Origin: CBDATA01 sp965202845
GTDB taxonomy: Bacteria; Acidobacteriota; Vicinamibacteria; Marinacidobacterales; Marinacidobacteraceae
Length of the DNA: 64,000 bases
Assembly: GCA_965202845.1 (NCBI GenBank)
Contig: OZ241856.1
Coordinates: 2,046,001-2,110,000 of the forward strand
Reading direction: 5' to 3'
Translations under genes and position numbers: made by a program
The notes under the pieces: generated by a model
Databases searched by the model: none
Told to the model about the DNA's origin: nothing
Seen by the model: the letters and a program-made list of their open reading frames with translations, nothing else
Shown: one piece after another, positions 17,290 to 25,380 of the stretch
Layout of the letters: the number at the start of each line of letters is the position of its first letter
Numbering within the stretch: position 1 is the first letter of the stretch

Positions 17290-18739
17290 CTGCATCGATC
17301 CCGTTCAAGCGCGGTCTGCGCTCCGCGACTTGCTTCCGGAAACCGAACATGGCGACCCGATCGATCTCCAGAGGATATACATTCCTTCTTCCCATCTGAA
17401 AGCGCTGCATCCGGACGTCGCTCTGGTCACCGGCATGCGCGGCGCCGGAAAGACCTTCTGGTGGAAGGCCCTCCAGAATCCGGACGTGCACGCACTCGTT
17501 CGTCAAGCGCGTCGAGGATACATACCAATTACGAGCCTTGAGACGTGCGCCGGATTCGGCGTCCGTCTCGAACCCGACCAATATCCGGACAAGGACACCC
17601 TGGGACAACTCCTGCGCGTCGGCATGGAACCCAGAAATATCTGGCGCACGGTTCAGACTTGGCGACTCGCGCCCTCCGATCATCCCGTTCGACGTGAAAA
17701 TTCATGGAAGGATCGCATTGATTACGTGGAACGCGAACCAGAAGCGATTTCCCGTCTGTTCCACGAACGCGACATGGAACTCGAAAGACAAGGGAAGTGG
17801 TTTCTTCTTCTTTTCGATGCCCTGGATCGCTGTTCCGACGATTGGCAGGACATGTATCGACTCATACGGGGCTTGATGCAGACTGCGCTCGACATGCGTT
17901 CCAGTCGTCGCATCCGTGCCAAAATTTTTCTGCGAAACGATCAGATTGAGGAAACCCGAATCGCCAATTTTCCGGATGCGTCAAAAATCCTTGCATCCTC
18001 AGTCGAATTGAGCTGGCTCGCTTCCGAGTTGTATGGACTACTCTGGCATATTCTGGCCAATGGAAAACACGGAGTGGAATTCCGCCGTTTCTTTTCGGAA
18101 GCCAACTGGGAATCTGCGCAAATCAACCAGGTGGAAATTTTTTCCCAGTCACGAGAAACATTCCTGCAAGGCGACAGACAACGAGATCAATTTCACAAAC
18201 TGTCCGGACCTTTCATGGACAGGAATCATCGAAGGGGATTTCCGTACACCTGGATTCCCAACCATCTCAGTGATACAAAGGGAAGAGTGAGTCCTCGTTC
18301 CTTTCTTCAAGCGATTCGAACCGCTGCTGAAGACACCGGGGAACATCACCCGGAACACGAATACGCGCTGCATTATGAAAGTATCAAGCGTGGCGCGCAG
18401 GAAGCGTCCCGAACGCGGGTCGGGGAAATCAAGGAGGATTTTCCGTGGGTGGATCGGGTGCTACGCAGTCTTGAAGGGATGACCGTTCCTTGTCGGTTTG
18501 AAGAGATCAGGCAGCGATGGGATGAACATGAGGTTCTTGATGGCCTCATGGAGGACGTCGATGAAAATTCAGTGAAACTGCCGCCTCGGCGCATCGAAGA
18601 CGGCGCCCATGGTGTTCGTTCGGACCTGGAGTCGCTGGGAGTGTTCCTTCGGATGTACGACGATCGGGTCAACATTCCCGATGTGTTCCGGGTCGGATAC
18701 GGCCTGGGCAGAAAGGGCGGCGTGCGACCAGCCCGGTGA
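17282..18739 (+). CDS. P-loop NTPase of three-gene operon (GMRGAGKT)
   Basis: 485 residues. The Walker A motif GMRGAGKT is at 51-58 and Walker B LLLFDALD at about 177-183, followed by a RLIRGLMQTALDMRSSRRIRAKIFLRND stretch, which resembles the sensor region of STAND/KAP-like NTPases. The C-terminal 200 residues hold FPYTWIPNHLSDTKGRVSPRSF and a winged-helix-like tail (VDENSVKLPPRRIE). GTG at 17282 is used, overlapping the ATPase by 8 bp. Base composition is clearly more AT-rich than in the surrounding chromosome, suggesting transfer. Function unknown; probably the third component of a defence-type module. Confidence 0.8.
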   Translation: MTSCIDPVQARSALRDLLPETEHGDPIDLQRIYIPSSHLKALHPDVALVTGMRGAGKTFWWKALQNPDVHALVRQARRGYIPITSLETCAGFGVRLEPDQYPDKDTLGQLLRVGMEPRNIWRTVQTWRLAPSDHPVRRENSWKDRIDYVEREPEAISRLFHERDMELERQGKWFLLLFDALDRCSDDWQDMYRLIRGLMQTALDMRSSRRIRAKIFLRNDQIEETRIANFPDASKILASSVELSWLASELYGLLWHILANGKHGVEFRRFFSEANWESAQINQVEIFSQSRETFLQGDRQRDQFHKLSGPFMDRNHRRGFPYTWIPNHLSDTKGRVSPRSFLQAIRTAAEDTGEHHPEHEYALHYESIKRGAQEASRTRVGEIKEDFPWVDRVLRSLEGMTVPCRFEEIRQRWDEHEVLDGLMEDVDENSVKLPPRRIEDGAHGVRSDLESLGVFLRMYDDRVNIPDVFRVGYGLGRKGGVRPAR

Positions 18740-18777
18740 TTTTCGAGCCAAACCCGATCCAAACCGTCAATACAAAT

Positions 18778-18904
18778 TTACAAGGATCGGTAATAGTCAC
18801 GAATTTTCCGAGCCATCAGCAATCTCCTCGCACTCAGAAAAGTCTCATAGGCACCCTCATCTGTCATATCCATATCATCAGGAATGCAGTGGGCCTTGAA
18901 ATTC
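18778..18904 (-). pseudogene. DUF262 nuclease fragment 4 (C-terminus)
   Basis: Last 40 or so codons of the split nuclease, ending ETFLSARRLLMARKIRDYYRSL and a TAA at 18778-18780. Bases 18897-18904 (tgaaattc) are the left target duplication of the first ISL3-type element. It is convergent with the P-loop NTPase gene, with a 38-bp gap. Confidence 0.88.
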
Positions 18905-18940
18905 GCCTCAATTGAGATTTGAGTGGGTAGAATGGAGACC

Positions 18941-19103
18941 GCCGGGATTCCGGGTGTCAAGGGCGGGCTTGCACGGCGTAGCGAACCCTTGACTCACGGA
19001 ATCCGGCGGGCACGCTCGAAAAAGGGTCGAAAGCGGGAAGCCGCAACCGTCCCCAGCCAGCGTCGCCACACACCAATGGAACACTTTTCCCGCTTTCGAC
19101 CCT
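18941..19103 (+). promoter_or_regulatory. Two long inverted repeats in ISL3 leader, copy 1
   Basis: Two strong hairpins lie between the left end and the transposase start. The first pairs 18941-18963 with 18986-19007, with one bulge and a few mismatches. The second pairs 19023-19039 with 19087-19103 in a perfect 17-bp stem, followed by A7 and the ribosome site aaggag. A role in limiting transposase expression is inference. Confidence 0.6.
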
Positions 19104-19123
19104 GAAAAAAAGGAGCGCATCCA

Positions 19124-20365
19124 GTGCTACACGAGCTTTTCGCCCAAGCCCTCGGCATCCCGGACCCCTGGTTCGTCGAGAACGTGGAATTCGACAAGGA
19201 CCAAGGAAAGCTGAGCATCCGCGTCGATTTCCGCAGGGGCGCCCGCTTCGCCCACCAGAACCACGACGGCCTCCATCCGGTCCACGACACCAAGACCAAG
19301 CGCTTCCGCCACCTCAACTTCTTCCAATTCGAGTGCGAACTGGTGGCGCGCGTCCCCCGGGTGCGCCTCCCCAACGGCAAGGTCGCGCTGGTCTCGCCGC
19401 CCTGGGCCGGCAAGCTCTCCGGGTTCTCCCTCCTCTTCGAAGCCTTGATTCTCGCCATGTGCCAGGACATGACCTTCGCCGCCGTCGCACGGCTCGCCGG
19501 ACTCTCCCAGCACCAAACCCAGGCCATCTCCAACCGCTATGTGGAACTCGCCACCGAAACCGACGACCAAGCCGACGTCCGCGCCGTCGCCATCGACGAA
19601 ACCTCCCGCGCGCGCGGCCACAACTACGTCACCGTCGTCGCAGACGCCCGAAAACGCCGGGTCATCTTCGTCGGAGAAGGCCGCGCCGCCGACTCCGTCG
19701 ACCGATTCGCCCGAAGCCTCGAAGCCCACGGCGGAGACCCCGAAGCCGTCGAAGTCGCCTCCATCGACATGTCCCCCGCCTACATGAAGGGCGTCGCAGA
19801 GCATCTCCCCAACGCCCAGATCACCTTCGACAAATTCCACGTCATCGCTCACGCATCCAAGGCCCTCGACCAGACCCGGCGCATCGAGCAGCGCGCCAAC
19901 CCCCAACTCAAGGGCATGCGCTGGGCGCTCCTCAAAAATCCCGAACGACTCGGCCCCGAACAGCGCGCCCAACTCAACGCTCTCATCGCGCAGGCCCCCG
20001 GAAAGCGCACCGCCCGAGCCTGGATGTACCGCGAGCAACTCCGGAACATCCTCAACCGCAAGCAGGTCAACGTCGTCAGAGCCATGCTCCGGCAGTGGTG
20101 CGCCAACGTGAACCGCTCCAAGGTCGAACCCATGAAAGCCGTCGCGCGGATGATCCGCAAACATCTCGAGGGCATCGTCGCGTGGGCCCGAACCCGCCAG
20201 ACCAACGGCTTCATCGAGGCGCTCAACGGCCTGTTTCAGGCGGCCAAGCGGAAAGCCAGAGGCTACGGAACCTTCCAGACCATCCGCACCGTGTTCTTCC
20301 TCATCGCCGGAAAACTGGACTTCTCCAAGCTCAACCCTCATGTCGCGTACCCACTCGGTATTTGA
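19124..20365 (+). CDS. ISL3 family transposase, copy 1
   Basis: 413-residue DDE transposase. The catalytic triad is suggested by AIDETSRARGHNYV, ASIDMSPAYMKG and TNGFIEALNGLFQAAKR. PVHDTKTKRFRHLNFFQFE matches the region after the zinc finger of ISL3 enzymes, but the Cys pairs expected around it are missing (RVRLPNGK instead of RVRCPxH). The GTG start at 19124 follows aaaaaggagcgcatcca. It looks intact and is identical to copy 2 at the protein level, pointing to recent transposition. Confidence 0.95.
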   Translation: MLHELFAQALGIPDPWFVENVEFDKDQGKLSIRVDFRRGARFAHQNHDGLHPVHDTKTKRFRHLNFFQFECELVARVPRVRLPNGKVALVSPPWAGKLSGFSLLFEALILAMCQDMTFAAVARLAGLSQHQTQAISNRYVELATETDDQADVRAVAIDETSRARGHNYVTVVADARKRRVIFVGEGRAADSVDRFARSLEAHGGDPEAVEVASIDMSPAYMKGVAEHLPNAQITFDKFHVIAHASKALDQTRRIEQRANPQLKGMRWALLKNPERLGPEQRAQLNALIAQAPGKRTARAWMYREQLRNILNRKQVNVVRAMLRQWCANVNRSKVEPMKAVARMIRKHLEGIVAWARTRQTNGFIEALNGLFQAAKRKARGYGTFQTIRTVFFLIAGKLDFSKLNPHVAYPLGI

Positions 20366-20372
20366 AAGAGCC

Positions 20373-21238
20373 TGAAATTCTCACACAATTCGTCGATATC
20401 AATAATGCCGCCATATTTGGGAGCACCAGTCTTGCATTGCGTTCGCAAATCGCTGAAATACTTCACAGGGGGAGTATCCCCAATCGCAATATTGATCGAT
20501 TCTTCCATTACGACATAGTTGGCGATTTGGTTATAGCGACTGGAATCCAAGCCTTTTTTCTTGAGATGATTTACTGGAAACACATGATGCTTGTGAGAAA
20601 CGCCTCCGATAAGAATCGGGCAAGTAATCGAAGTTGACAGAAATCCCTTTTCATTGGCTTTGACCTGACTCGCCAGAAAAACAGAAAAATGACGACCTCG
20701 ATTTCCCGAAGTATCCATATGCTGGGGCAGACCAACATCCCAGAATGTATCCGACAGTTGAGCCCGTTCGGCAGCATCCAGCGCGGCATGAGCTCCAGTC
20801 CTTTCGATTTCACGCATGTCGGCTCCAAACGCAGTCTCGAAGGAACCGGAATAGCGACCAGTCAGAATTGACATGACGAACCAACGGCGCACCAATTTGC
20901 TGATAGTCGTCGCATCCATCTTCTTTTCCTTGAGTGTCAAATAGAGAATGTAGGCGAAATTGACGGCATTTTTTGATCGAAGCATGGATGCGTTCACAAA
21001 TCCAGCCGACTGGAGCGTCATCACGAATTTCTTGAAATTGCCTTCATTCATAAAGCGACGAACTGCAGCATCAAGACGGGAAAAAGACGATTCGATGATT
21101 GATTCTTCATATTCCCTGGTTTCGAAATTCCGACCAGACAGAAGCGCAACGAGTTCTTCCAGCGAGCCACGTCGGAATTCCGAAGTAAATGCAACTCGCA
21201 ACATATCCGTGTAGGATGGATCATACAAATCATCCTTG
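20373..21238 (-). pseudogene. DUF262 nuclease fragment 3 (HNH-containing)
   Basis: The largest piece of the split nuclease, about 288 codons. It is open from the IS5 junction and contains YTDMLRVAFTSEFRRGSLEEL, HHVFPVNHLKKKGL and NIAIGDTPPVKYFSDL. The HNH-like region is in this piece, so a truncated polypeptide could start at an internal ATG (21228) but would lack the DUF262 NTP-binding part. Base composition is AT-rich relative to the chromosome. Confidence 0.88.
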
Positions 21239-21246
21239 AACCTATC

Positions 21247-22038
21247 TCAAAATTGCCTGAGAAGGACTGTGATGCAGGCCAGCTGAACGAAACCCAAGAA
21301 GTTTTCTGGATGAAATTCCCATCGAATCAGAATCCGTCGCTGCCACTGTATCCACGCGAAGAAGCGTTCTACCATCCACCTCCTCTGATACCGACGTAGC
21401 CGACGTCCGTCTTGCGTCCTCGGCCTCTTTCGGTTCTTGCGGTGCGGCGCGATCATGTTGATTCCTTTCTCGCGCATATCCTCGTCCAACGCATCACTGT
21501 CGTAGGCTTTGTCTCCAATCAGATTTTTCGGTTTTTCTTCTACCATGCGGAATGGCAGATTCAACTGAACCAACTTCACTTCGTGGTGATTCGCAGCATG
21601 TACGCTGATCGAGTAAGGCAAACCATGTTTCTCAACTATCGCCATGATCCTCATGCCTTTACCACGCTTCGTCCGTCCGATTTCGAGACCTCCGCCTTTC
21701 GCAGGTAAGAACATTCCGTCGATAAAACCTTCCGATCCATCGTACTGACCGCACTCTTGAAGTTCAGCTACCAATCTCTCCATGATTTTCGGATAAACAC
21801 CGGCGCGACACCAGGCTTGATACCTGCGATGAACGGTTTTGTAATTCGGATACTCTGGCGGCAGAAACCTCCACGGCGCACCGGTATGCAGGAGCCAAAG
21901 AACGGCTTCGAGAACTTCGCGTGCGGGCACGGGCTTTCGTCCCCGACGTCCTTTGGGGATGTTTTCTTCCGGGAAGAATTTCTGAATTTTCCCCCAGTAT
22001 TTTTCTCTGATTCGAATCAAGTGGGCCAAGCGGGACAT
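21247..22038 (-). CDS. IS5 family transposase, copy 1
   Basis: 263-residue DDE transposase with an N-terminal DUF4096-like region (IREKYWGKIQKFFPEE, PAREVLEAVLWLLHTGAPWR). Catalytic marks are EGFIDGMFLP, LIGDKAYDSDAL and VERFFAWIQWQRRILIRWE. The coding sequence is identical to copy 2, but the upstream end of its element is displaced by ISL3 copy 2, which may remove its promoter. The start ATG at 22038 (MSRLAHLIRI) is within the element; the longer frame reaching 22104 reads into the ISL3 end and is not native. Confidence 0.93.
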   Translation of the reverse strand: MSRLAHLIRIREKYWGKIQKFFPEENIPKGRRGRKPVPAREVLEAVLWLLHTGAPWRFLPPEYPNYKTVHRRYQAWCRAGVYPKIMERLVAELQECGQYDGSEGFIDGMFLPAKGGGLEIGRTKRGKGMRIMAIVEKHGLPYSISVHAANHHEVKLVQLNLPFRMVEEKPKNLIGDKAYDSDALDEDMREKGINMIAPHRKNRKRPRTQDGRRLRRYQRRWMVERFFAWIQWQRRILIRWEFHPENFLGFVQLACITVLLRQF

Positions 22039-22078
22039 GGTTTGGATTGTACACAGATCATCCCAAAATTTGGCTCTT

Positions 22079-23320
22079 TCAAATACCGAGTGGGTACGCG
22101 ACATGAGGGTTGAGCTTGGAGAAGTCCAGTTTTCCGGCGATGAGGAAGAACACGGTGCGGATGGTCTGGAAGGTTCCGTAGCCTCTGGCTTTCCGCTTGG
22201 CCGCCTGAAACAGGCCGTTGAGCGCCTCGATGAAGCCGTTGGTCTGGCGGGTTCGGGCCCACGCGACGATGCCCTCGAGATGTTTGCGGATCATCCGCGC
22301 GACGGCTTTCATGGGTTCGACCTTGGAGCGGTTCACGTTGGCGCACCACTGCCGGAGCATGGCTCTGACGACGTTGACCTGCTTGCGGTTGAGGATGTTC
22401 CGGAGTTGCTCGCGGTACATCCAGGCTCGGGCGGTGCGCTTTCCGGGGGCCTGCGCGATGAGAGCGTTGAGTTGGGCGCGCTGTTCGGGGCCGAGTCGTT
22501 CGGGATTTTTGAGGAGCGCCCAGCGCATGCCCTTGAGTTGGGGGTTGGCGCGCTGCTCGATGCGCCGGGTCTGGTCGAGGGCCTTGGATGCGTGAGCGAT
22601 GACGTGGAATTTGTCGAAGGTGATCTGGGCGTTGGGGAGATGCTCTGCGACGCCCTTCATGTAGGCGGGGGACATGTCGATGGAGGCGACTTCGACGGCT
22701 TCGGGGTCTCCGCCGTGGGCTTCGAGGCTTCGGGCGAATCGGTCGACGGAGTCGGCGGCGCGGCCTTCTCCGACGAAGATGACCCGGCGTTTTCGGGCGT
22801 CTGCGACGACGGTGACGTAGTTGTGGCCGCGCGCGCGGGAGGTTTCGTCGATGGCGACGGCGCGGACGTCGGCTTGGTCGTCGGTTTCGGTGGCGAGTTC
22901 CACATAGCGGTTGGAGATGGCCTGGGTTTGGTGCTGGGAGAGTCCGGCGAGCCGTGCGACGGCGGCGAAGGTCATGTCCTGGCACATGGCGAGAATCAAG
23001 GCTTCGAAGAGGAGGGAGAACCCGGAGAGCTTGCCGGCCCAGGGCGGCGAGACCAGCGCGACCTTGCCGTTGGGGAGGCGCACCCGGGGGACGCGCGCCA
23101 CCAGTTCGCACTCGAATTGGAAGAAGTTGAGGTGGCGGAAGCGCTTGGTCTTGGTGTCGTGGACCGGATGGAGGCCGTCGTGGTTCTGGTGGGCGAAGCG
23201 GGCGCCCCTGCGGAAATCGACGCGGATGCTCAGCTTTCCTTGGTCCTTGTCGAATTCCACGTTCTCGACGAACCAGGGGTCCGGGATGCCGAGGGCTTGG
23301 GCGAAAAGCTCGTGTAGCAC
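22079..23320 (-). CDS. ISL3 family transposase, copy 2
   Basis: 413 residues, identical in sequence to the copy at 19124-20365, with the same GTG start after aaaaaggagcgcatcca and the same DDE marks (AIDETSRARG, SIDMSPAYMKG, FIEALNGLFQ). Intact and probably functional. Confidence 0.95.
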   Translation of the reverse strand: MLHELFAQALGIPDPWFVENVEFDKDQGKLSIRVDFRRGARFAHQNHDGLHPVHDTKTKRFRHLNFFQFECELVARVPRVRLPNGKVALVSPPWAGKLSGFSLLFEALILAMCQDMTFAAVARLAGLSQHQTQAISNRYVELATETDDQADVRAVAIDETSRARGHNYVTVVADARKRRVIFVGEGRAADSVDRFARSLEAHGGDPEAVEVASIDMSPAYMKGVAEHLPNAQITFDKFHVIAHASKALDQTRRIEQRANPQLKGMRWALLKNPERLGPEQRAQLNALIAQAPGKRTARAWMYREQLRNILNRKQVNVVRAMLRQWCANVNRSKVEPMKAVARMIRKHLEGIVAWARTRQTNGFIEALNGLFQAAKRKARGYGTFQTIRTVFFLIAGKLDFSKLNPHVAYPLGI

Positions 23321-23340
23321 TGGATGCGCTCCTTTTTTTC

Positions 23341-23503
23341 AGGGTCGAAAGCGGGAAAAGTGTTCCATTGGTGTGTGGCGACGCTGGCTGGGGACGGTTG
23401 CGGCTTCCCGCTTTCGACCCTTTTTCGAGCGTGCCCGCCGGATTCCGTGAGTCAAGGGTTCGCTACGCCGTGCAAGCCCGCCCTTGACACCCGGAATCCC
23501 GGC
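23341..23503 (-). promoter_or_regulatory. Two long inverted repeats in ISL3 leader, copy 2
   Basis: Mirror of the leader hairpins of ISL3 copy 1. The 17-bp perfect stem lies next to the transposase ribosome site, with the larger imperfect hairpin farther out. Conservation between copies only reflects their recent common origin. Confidence 0.55.
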
Positions 23504-23564
23504 GGTCTCCATTCTACCCACTCAAATCTCAATTGAGGCCAAAATTTCAATTACGAGATAGGTT

Positions 23565-23978
23565 CTTATCACTTTTCAGCCAGGACATCGCCTTGAAATA
23601 CGAAGTCTCGGCAAATTGTTCATCTCTTTTTATCAAAGAATAAGCACTTGGTTTCACCGCTAGATGGCAAAAATAGTCGACGCTTTTTCTAAGGTTGTGA
23701 CCGTCATATTTCTCGTTGGCGGCCATCTTCGACATTGCAAAGTCAGCCGCGTCCAGGCGTACTCCCTTTGAATTGATCCGCACGAAGATTTCAGAAACAG
23801 TCTCGACATCAAGATCGGTATTGAGTTCAATTAAACCCAGCGTACTGTTTTTTATTCCATCCAACCGAGCGAATCGATCTTGTATTTGATCCATGTCGAC
23901 ATTCGGGTTGCGTTCACAATAAGAATTCGCAATCCTCCAAGGACGGGATTCCGGAGCAAACAGGACGGATATGTCGGG
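23565..23978 (-). pseudogene. DUF262 nuclease fragment 2
   Basis: Middle piece of the split nuclease, open across its whole length. It reads SVLFAPESRPWRIANSYCER, LGLIELNTDLDVETVSEIFV, RINSKGVRLDAADFAMSKMA and ends LAVKPSAYSLIK ... AMSWLKSDK. VSEIFVRINSKG is a conserved DUF262 segment. Bases 23975-23978 (cggg) are the IS5 copy 2 duplication. Confidence 0.88.
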
Positions 23979-24828
23979 AACCTATCTCGTAATTGAAATT
24001 TTGGGATGATCTGTGTACAATCCAAACCATGTCCCGCTTGGCCCACTTGATTCGAATCAGAGAAAAATACTGGGGGAAAATTCAGAAATTCTTCCCGGAA
24101 GAAAACATCCCCAAAGGACGTCGGGGACGAAAGCCCGTGCCCGCACGCGAAGTTCTCGAAGCCGTTCTTTGGCTCCTGCATACCGGTGCGCCGTGGAGGT
24201 TTCTGCCGCCAGAGTATCCGAATTACAAAACCGTTCATCGCAGGTATCAAGCCTGGTGTCGCGCCGGTGTTTATCCGAAAATCATGGAGAGATTGGTAGC
24301 TGAACTTCAAGAGTGCGGTCAGTACGATGGATCGGAAGGTTTTATCGACGGAATGTTCTTACCTGCGAAAGGCGGAGGTCTCGAAATCGGACGGACGAAG
24401 CGTGGTAAAGGCATGAGGATCATGGCGATAGTTGAGAAACATGGTTTGCCTTACTCGATCAGCGTACATGCTGCGAATCACCACGAAGTGAAGTTGGTTC
24501 AGTTGAATCTGCCATTCCGCATGGTAGAAGAAAAACCGAAAAATCTGATTGGAGACAAAGCCTACGACAGTGATGCGTTGGACGAGGATATGCGCGAGAA
24601 AGGAATCAACATGATCGCGCCGCACCGCAAGAACCGAAAGAGGCCGAGGACGCAAGACGGACGTCGGCTACGTCGGTATCAGAGGAGGTGGATGGTAGAA
24701 CGCTTCTTCGCGTGGATACAGTGGCAGCGACGGATTCTGATTCGATGGGAATTTCATCCAGAAAACTTCTTGGGTTTCGTTCAGCTGGCCTGCATCACAG
24801 TCCTTCTCAGGCAATTTTGAGATAGGTT
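23979..24828 (+). mobile_element. IS5 family insertion sequence, copy 2 (850 bp, intact)
   Basis: Ends aacctatctc ... gagataggtt, flanked by the 4-bp direct repeat cggg at 23975-23978 and 24829-24832. It carries one transposase gene. It is inverted relative to copy 1. Removal of the element with one cggg restores the nuclease frame (tgg ttt ccc gac ata). Confidence 0.95.
24029..24820 (+). CDS. IS5 family transposase, copy 2
   Basis: 263 residues, identical to copy 1 (21247-22038). DUF4096-like N-terminus, then DDE marks EGFIDGMFLP, LIGDKAYDSDAL and VERFFAWIQWQRRI. The stop codon lies in the right inverted-repeat region. An upstream TTG at 23993 could extend it by 12 residues, but MSRLAHLIRI is the likelier start. 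Confidence 0.94.
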   Translation: MSRLAHLIRIREKYWGKIQKFFPEENIPKGRRGRKPVPAREVLEAVLWLLHTGAPWRFLPPEYPNYKTVHRRYQAWCRAGVYPKIMERLVAELQECGQYDGSEGFIDGMFLPAKGGGLEIGRTKRGKGMRIMAIVEKHGLPYSISVHAANHHEVKLVQLNLPFRMVEEKPKNLIGDKAYDSDALDEDMREKGINMIAPHRKNRKRPRTQDGRRLRRYQRRWMVERFFAWIQWQRRILIRWEFHPENFLGFVQLACITVLLRQF

Positions 24829-25231
24829 CGGGAAACCACGCAGGATCACGCCGGAGGACTGGTCCCGCCACTTCAAAACGTTCTTCACCGGGGTGGTAGG
24901 CGATCGTAATCCTGACTGACTGATAATCCTTGTTGACAACCGTTTGCCCGAGCATCGCAGCGAGGATCGCTGTCACCCGCTGCTGTCCGTCGATAAGAAC
25001 GAGTTTGCCCCCAGACTGGCTTCCATCCTTCAGGCGAACCGAAGGATTCTTCCATGCGATGATGTATCCGACCGGGTAGCCGGAATAGAGGGAGTCCATG
25101 AAGTCGCGTACTTTTGCCGCATTCCAGACAAACGGGCGCTGAATTTCCGGTATGGCGATGTGCCCGGTTTGGATCCACGTGACGATGTGGCTGATAGTGT
25201 GGGGTTGAACCGAATAGCGCTGGATGTTCAT
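24829..25231 (-). pseudogene. DUF262 nuclease fragment 1 (N-terminus)
   Basis: First 134 or so codons of the split nuclease, starting MNIQRYSVQPHTISHIVTWI at 25231. It holds the DUF262 core IPEIQRPFVW and LIDGQQRVTAI, which bind nucleotide in GmrS-type proteins. If translated it continues a few dozen codons into IS5 copy 2. An ATG at 25285 would add 18 residues, but they look non-coding. Confidence 0.88.
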
Positions 25232-25380
25232 GGGTTTCTCCGGGCGGCGGGGCAATCCGCGTCGCGGCGGCATATATACTACCAAACCGCGGCGGCGTCC
25301 GGGCGTCGGAATTGCGCGCCCGACAGTCGCCGTGCGGGGATGACCCCGCCAAATTCCCTGCCCCGCGAGGAGGCCGCCCG

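Larger units (their letters stand above)
18905..20372 (+). mobile_element. ISL3 family insertion sequence, copy 1 (1468 bp)
   Basis: Complete element, flanked by the perfect 8-bp duplication tgaaattc at 18897-18904 and 20373-20380, the size expected for ISL3. The ends begin gcctcaattgag (left) and, read inward from the right, ggctctttcaaat. These imperfect inverted repeats share gagtgggta near positions 17-25 from each end. One transposase gene fills most of it. It is inserted in the DUF262 nuclease gene near its 3' end. It is the same length as copy 2, and the transposases are identical. Confidence 0.95.
22072..23539 (-). mobile_element. ISL3 family insertion sequence, copy 2 (1468 bp), inside IS5 copy 1
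   Basis: Complete copy, inverted relative to copy 1. It is flanked by the perfect 8-bp duplication caaaattt at 22064-22071 and 23540-23547, both lying in IS5 sequence. The nested order shows that IS5 copy 1 was inserted first. Confidence 0.95.
21239..23564 (-). mobile_element. IS5 family insertion sequence, copy 1, itself interrupted by ISL3 copy 2
   Basis: The element body is 21239-22071 plus 23548-23564 (833 + 17 = 850 bp, the same as the intact copy). Terminal inverted repeats aacctatctc are at both ends. The flanks are cttg (left) and ctta (right), a 4-bp target duplication with one mismatch. ISL3 copy 2 sits 33 bp upstream of its transposase start codon. Confidence 0.92.
18778..25231 (-). 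pseudogene. DUF262/HNH (GmrSD-like) nuclease gene, split by four insertion sequences
   Basis: The gene lies in four pieces: 24829-25231, 23565-23978, 20373-21238 and 18778-18904. Removing the elements and one copy of each target duplication gives 1794 bp, exactly 598 codons, a 597-residue protein with no internal stop. All three junctions read through in frame (WFPDISVL, LKSDKDDLYD, LCENFKAHC). It has the DUF262 motifs IPEIQRPFVW (27-36) and LVLIDGQQRVTAI (78-89), the EIFVRINSKGVRL segment, and an HNH-like C-terminal region HHVFPVNHLKKKGL followed by RYNQIANYVVMEESINIAIGD. GmrSD-type proteins are NTP-dependent modification-sensing restriction enzymes. The present gene cannot make full-length product. 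Confidence 0.9.

Noticed and set aside
20338..21228. Independent 296-residue HNH gene
   Set aside because: Its end runs into ISL3 sequence and its upstream part continues across the IS5 junction; it is fragment 3 of the split nuclease.
22037..23317. 426-codon frame opposite the ISL3 transposase
   Set aside because: Mirror frame of the transposase; acidic Gly/Asp/Val-rich translation without motif, and present only because the transposase codon use leaves the reverse strand open.
23852..24310. 152-residue frame opposite IS5 copy 2
   Set aside because: Mostly antisense to the transposase; the only meaningful part is nuclease fragment 2 sequence in another frame.
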